Source of the DNA: Desulfuromonadales bacterium
GTDB lineage: Bacteria > Desulfobacterota > Desulfuromonadia > Desulfuromonadales > BM103
DNA length: 32,705 nucleotides
Assembly: GCA_030145205.1 (NCBI GenBank)
Contig: JAQYVZ010000030.1
Span: forward strand, 1 to 32,705
Direction of reading: 5' to 3'
Program-made: the position numbers and the translations under genes
In this document: positions 32,001 to 32,705 of the stretch, one piece after another
Numbering within the stretch: position 1 is the stretch's first letter
How the letters are laid out: each line of letters begins with the position of its first letter
Notes under the pieces: model-generated
What the model was told of the DNA's origin: nothing
What the model saw: the letters and a program-made list of their open reading frames with translations, nothing else
The model's database searches: none

Positions 32001-32705
32001 ACTCAGCAGAGCTTGCAGGCGTTGCAGAGCCTGCAGGAACAAACGTCGCAGTTGCACCGCAAGTTTCTGGAAGGACAGGAGTCGGCGACAACCTCCTTTT
32101 TGGGCCTGATCGAACAGCAGCAGCGGTTGCTGCAGGGCGGTAGCCCGCTGCCCGCGGTGTCTGCTCCGGCCGGGAATGTGGCCGTTGCCGTCCCCAGTTC
32201 GGCACAGCATGCTGTGCCGGTCGTCGAGGCTACTCCTGCTCCCATCGTGACTCCGGCCGCTGGTGTGGACAGCAGCAAAGTGACTGACGTGCTGCTGGCG
32301 GTGATCGCCGAGAAGACCGGCTACCCGGTGGAGATGCTGGAGCTGGAGATGTCCCTGGACGCCGACCTGGGCATCGACTCGATCAAGCGGGTTGAGATTC
32401 TGTCGGCCCTGCAGGGGCAGCTGCCGGACGCGCCGGCAGTGAGTCCAGAGGATCTGGGCAGCCTGCAGACCCTGGGTCAGATTGTCGAACATTTGGGTGC
32501 GGCGAGTGCCGCGGCCCCCGCAACGGCTTCCGCCGCTGGTGTGGACAGCGGCAAAGTGACTGACGTGCTGTTGGCGGTGATCGCCGAGAAGACCGGCTAC
32601 CCGGTGGAGATGCTGGAGCTGGAGATGTCCCTGGACGCCGACCTGGGCATCGACTCGATCAAGCGGGTTGAGATTCTGTCGGCCCTGCAGGGGCAGCTGC
32701 CGGAC
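29025..32705 (+). CDS. pfaA: PfaA-like polyketide/PUFA synthase, partial (KS-AT-ACP-ACP...)
   Basis: At least 1227 codons are open to the window edge. The ketosynthase (about 15-475) has the full catalytic triad C217 (DAACGSS), H352 (EAHGTGT) and H390 (GHTKAAAG). The acyltransferase (about 580-880) has FPGQGAQYPGM and the nucleophile S682 in GHSYGE. A Gln-rich helical linker (about 985-1040) leads to at least two acyl carrier proteins with phosphopantetheine sites S1119 and S1211 (LGIDSIKRVEIL). This is the PfaA order; the ketoreductase expected after the ACP array is outside the window. The start is TTG at 29025, overlapping the pfaD stop (TTGA), eight bases after AAGGAG. With PfaD it should build a polyunsaturated fatty acid or related secondary lipid; the product cannot be told without the remaining genes. 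Confidence 0.93.
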   Translation, partial: MKKQSKVDTNTSSQNSPIAVIGIGCLFPQANDAATFWENIKHGTDAITEVPETHWKASDYFNADPKAPDQVYAKKGGFLSPVDFNPMEYGVLPNALEAIDTSQLLGMVAVEQALKDAGYTAEREFDREKVSVILGVTGALELVIPLGARMGHPRWREALKDAGVAEEVAADVLQRISDSYVPWQENSFPGLLGNVVAGRISRHFNFGGTNCVVDAACGSSLSALNLAAMELATGKADMVVSGGIDTFNDIFMYTCFSKTPALSPSGHARPFDADADGTTLGEGMGVVVLKRLADAERDGDRIYATIRGIGSSSDGRGAAIYEPNAEGQAKAVRRAFAQADVSPDTVGLIEAHGTGTKVGDAIEIKGLLSVFGEAEQPRCAIGSVKSQIGHTKAAAGSAGLIKACLALYHKTLPPTIKVKTPAESLTRGKTPFYINTEARPWVSSPDHPRRAGVSALGFGGSNFHCLLEEYQADKPVRDGLTDVQPVLFSAADEAGLAAALADYPADAAWAELRQFAARSRQTFDASQPCRLALVVDREKTNRATQIKGALTLLEKNRGQQRWSSPDGVFFASGEAGRAAVLFPGQGAQYPGMLKDLAIHFPKFFKAFEQADQVFTNQVDEGSSRLADLVYPQPRFSEAARATDDECLRATEVAQPALGAVSLGALDVLNSFGFEAEGFAGHSYGELTALCAAGCYDRDTLHELSRLRGVLMAAGEGDRGSMLAVSAPLAEIEALLDEASLDLVLANRNTPEQGVLSGGSEEIRKAADLLTEKGMRFKQLSVSAAFHSFLVADAAKPFAERLQQIEFATPATAVFSNTSGSQYPQKAAKVRDLLATQLASPVDFTSEIDSMYQSGIRTFVEVGPGARLTGMVQAILGEREHQAIAIDSSNGKRSGLLDLVRALAQLAVNGAAIDLAQWDELALQEAAAAPKKKGGLTVPLCGANHFVAPAKRPPVAPKPVQAVAPATPAAAPAHQQVETAAVPAESLQEALRMTQQSLQALQSLQEQTSQLHRKFLEGQESATTSFLGLIEQQQRLLQGGSPLPAVSAPAGNVAVAVPSSAQHAVPVVEATPAPIVTPAAGVDSSKVTDVLLAVIAEKTGYPVEMLELEMSLDADLGIDSIKRVEILSALQGQLPDAPAVSPEDLGSLQTLGQIVEHLGAASAAAPATASAAGVDSGKVTDVLLAVIAEKTGYPVEMLELEMSLDADLGIDSIKRVEILSALQGQLPD
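32259..32705 (+). repeat. Tandem ACP-encoding repeat, 276-base period
   Basis: Positions 32259-32429 and 32535-32705 are identical at 169 of 171 bases, in frame (92 codons). One difference changes Ser to Gly before the ACP and the other is silent. The second copy is cut by the window end, so the array may continue. Confidence 0.92.

Overview
The window looks like part of the chromosome of an anaerobic, cytochrome-rich Desulfuromonadales-type bacterium (Geobacter/Desulfuromonas/Geopsychrobacter relatives). This is inferred from two seven-heme secreted c-type cytochromes with System II (ResB/CcsA) heme-attachment genes, radical SAM/B12 enzymes, hemerythrin-like proteins and a polyunsaturated-fatty-acid-type synthase, all in moderately GC-rich DNA. 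No rRNA, tRNA, CRISPR array, transposase or phage gene was seen.

Positions 1-3210 hold an envelope-stress locus: a truncated lipoprotein gene, cpxP on the minus strand and cpxR-cpxA on the plus strand. The divergent cpxP/cpxRA spacer carries a perfect CpxR box between two plausible promoters. A repeat-bearing spacer follows.

Positions 3507-17075 are the most interesting part. Two divergent, paralogous modules face away from each other. Module A (minus strand) is a 7-heme cytochrome, ResB, CcsA and a BchE-like B12/radical SAM enzyme. Module B (plus strand) is a 7-heme cytochrome, ResB, CcsA, a small membrane protein, a membrane-anchored NHL propeller, a second BchE-like enzyme and a rhodanese. 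BchE in phototrophs forms the isocyclic ring of a Mg-porphyrin, but no other chlorophyll gene is present here. Duplicated linkage of a tetrapyrrole-type radical SAM enzyme to dedicated cytochrome maturation proteins and one multiheme cytochrome suggests (inference) a system for making or handling an unusual covalently bound heme. A hotdog thioesterase and a Mut7-C RNase-domain protein sit between the two modules.

Positions 17167-23632 carry housekeeping and accessory genes: zupT, hisN, sthA, an EamA exporter, a YbeL-like zinc ribbon protein with a strong terminator, an SseB-like protein and a TPM-domain lipoprotein. Copies of a palindromic dispersed repeat flank hisN, and a Fur-box-like palindrome follows zupT.

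Positions 23955-26392 hold two tandem hemerythrin-like genes that have lost most iron ligands, a small basic ORF, a secreted Gly/Glu-rich low-complexity protein and a carboxymuconolactone-decarboxylase-family gene on the minus strand.

Positions 26588-32705 form a tightly coupled operon of ispH, pfaD and a pfaA-like synthase that runs off the window inside its tandem acyl-carrier-protein array. It probably makes a polyunsaturated fatty acid or another secondary lipid.
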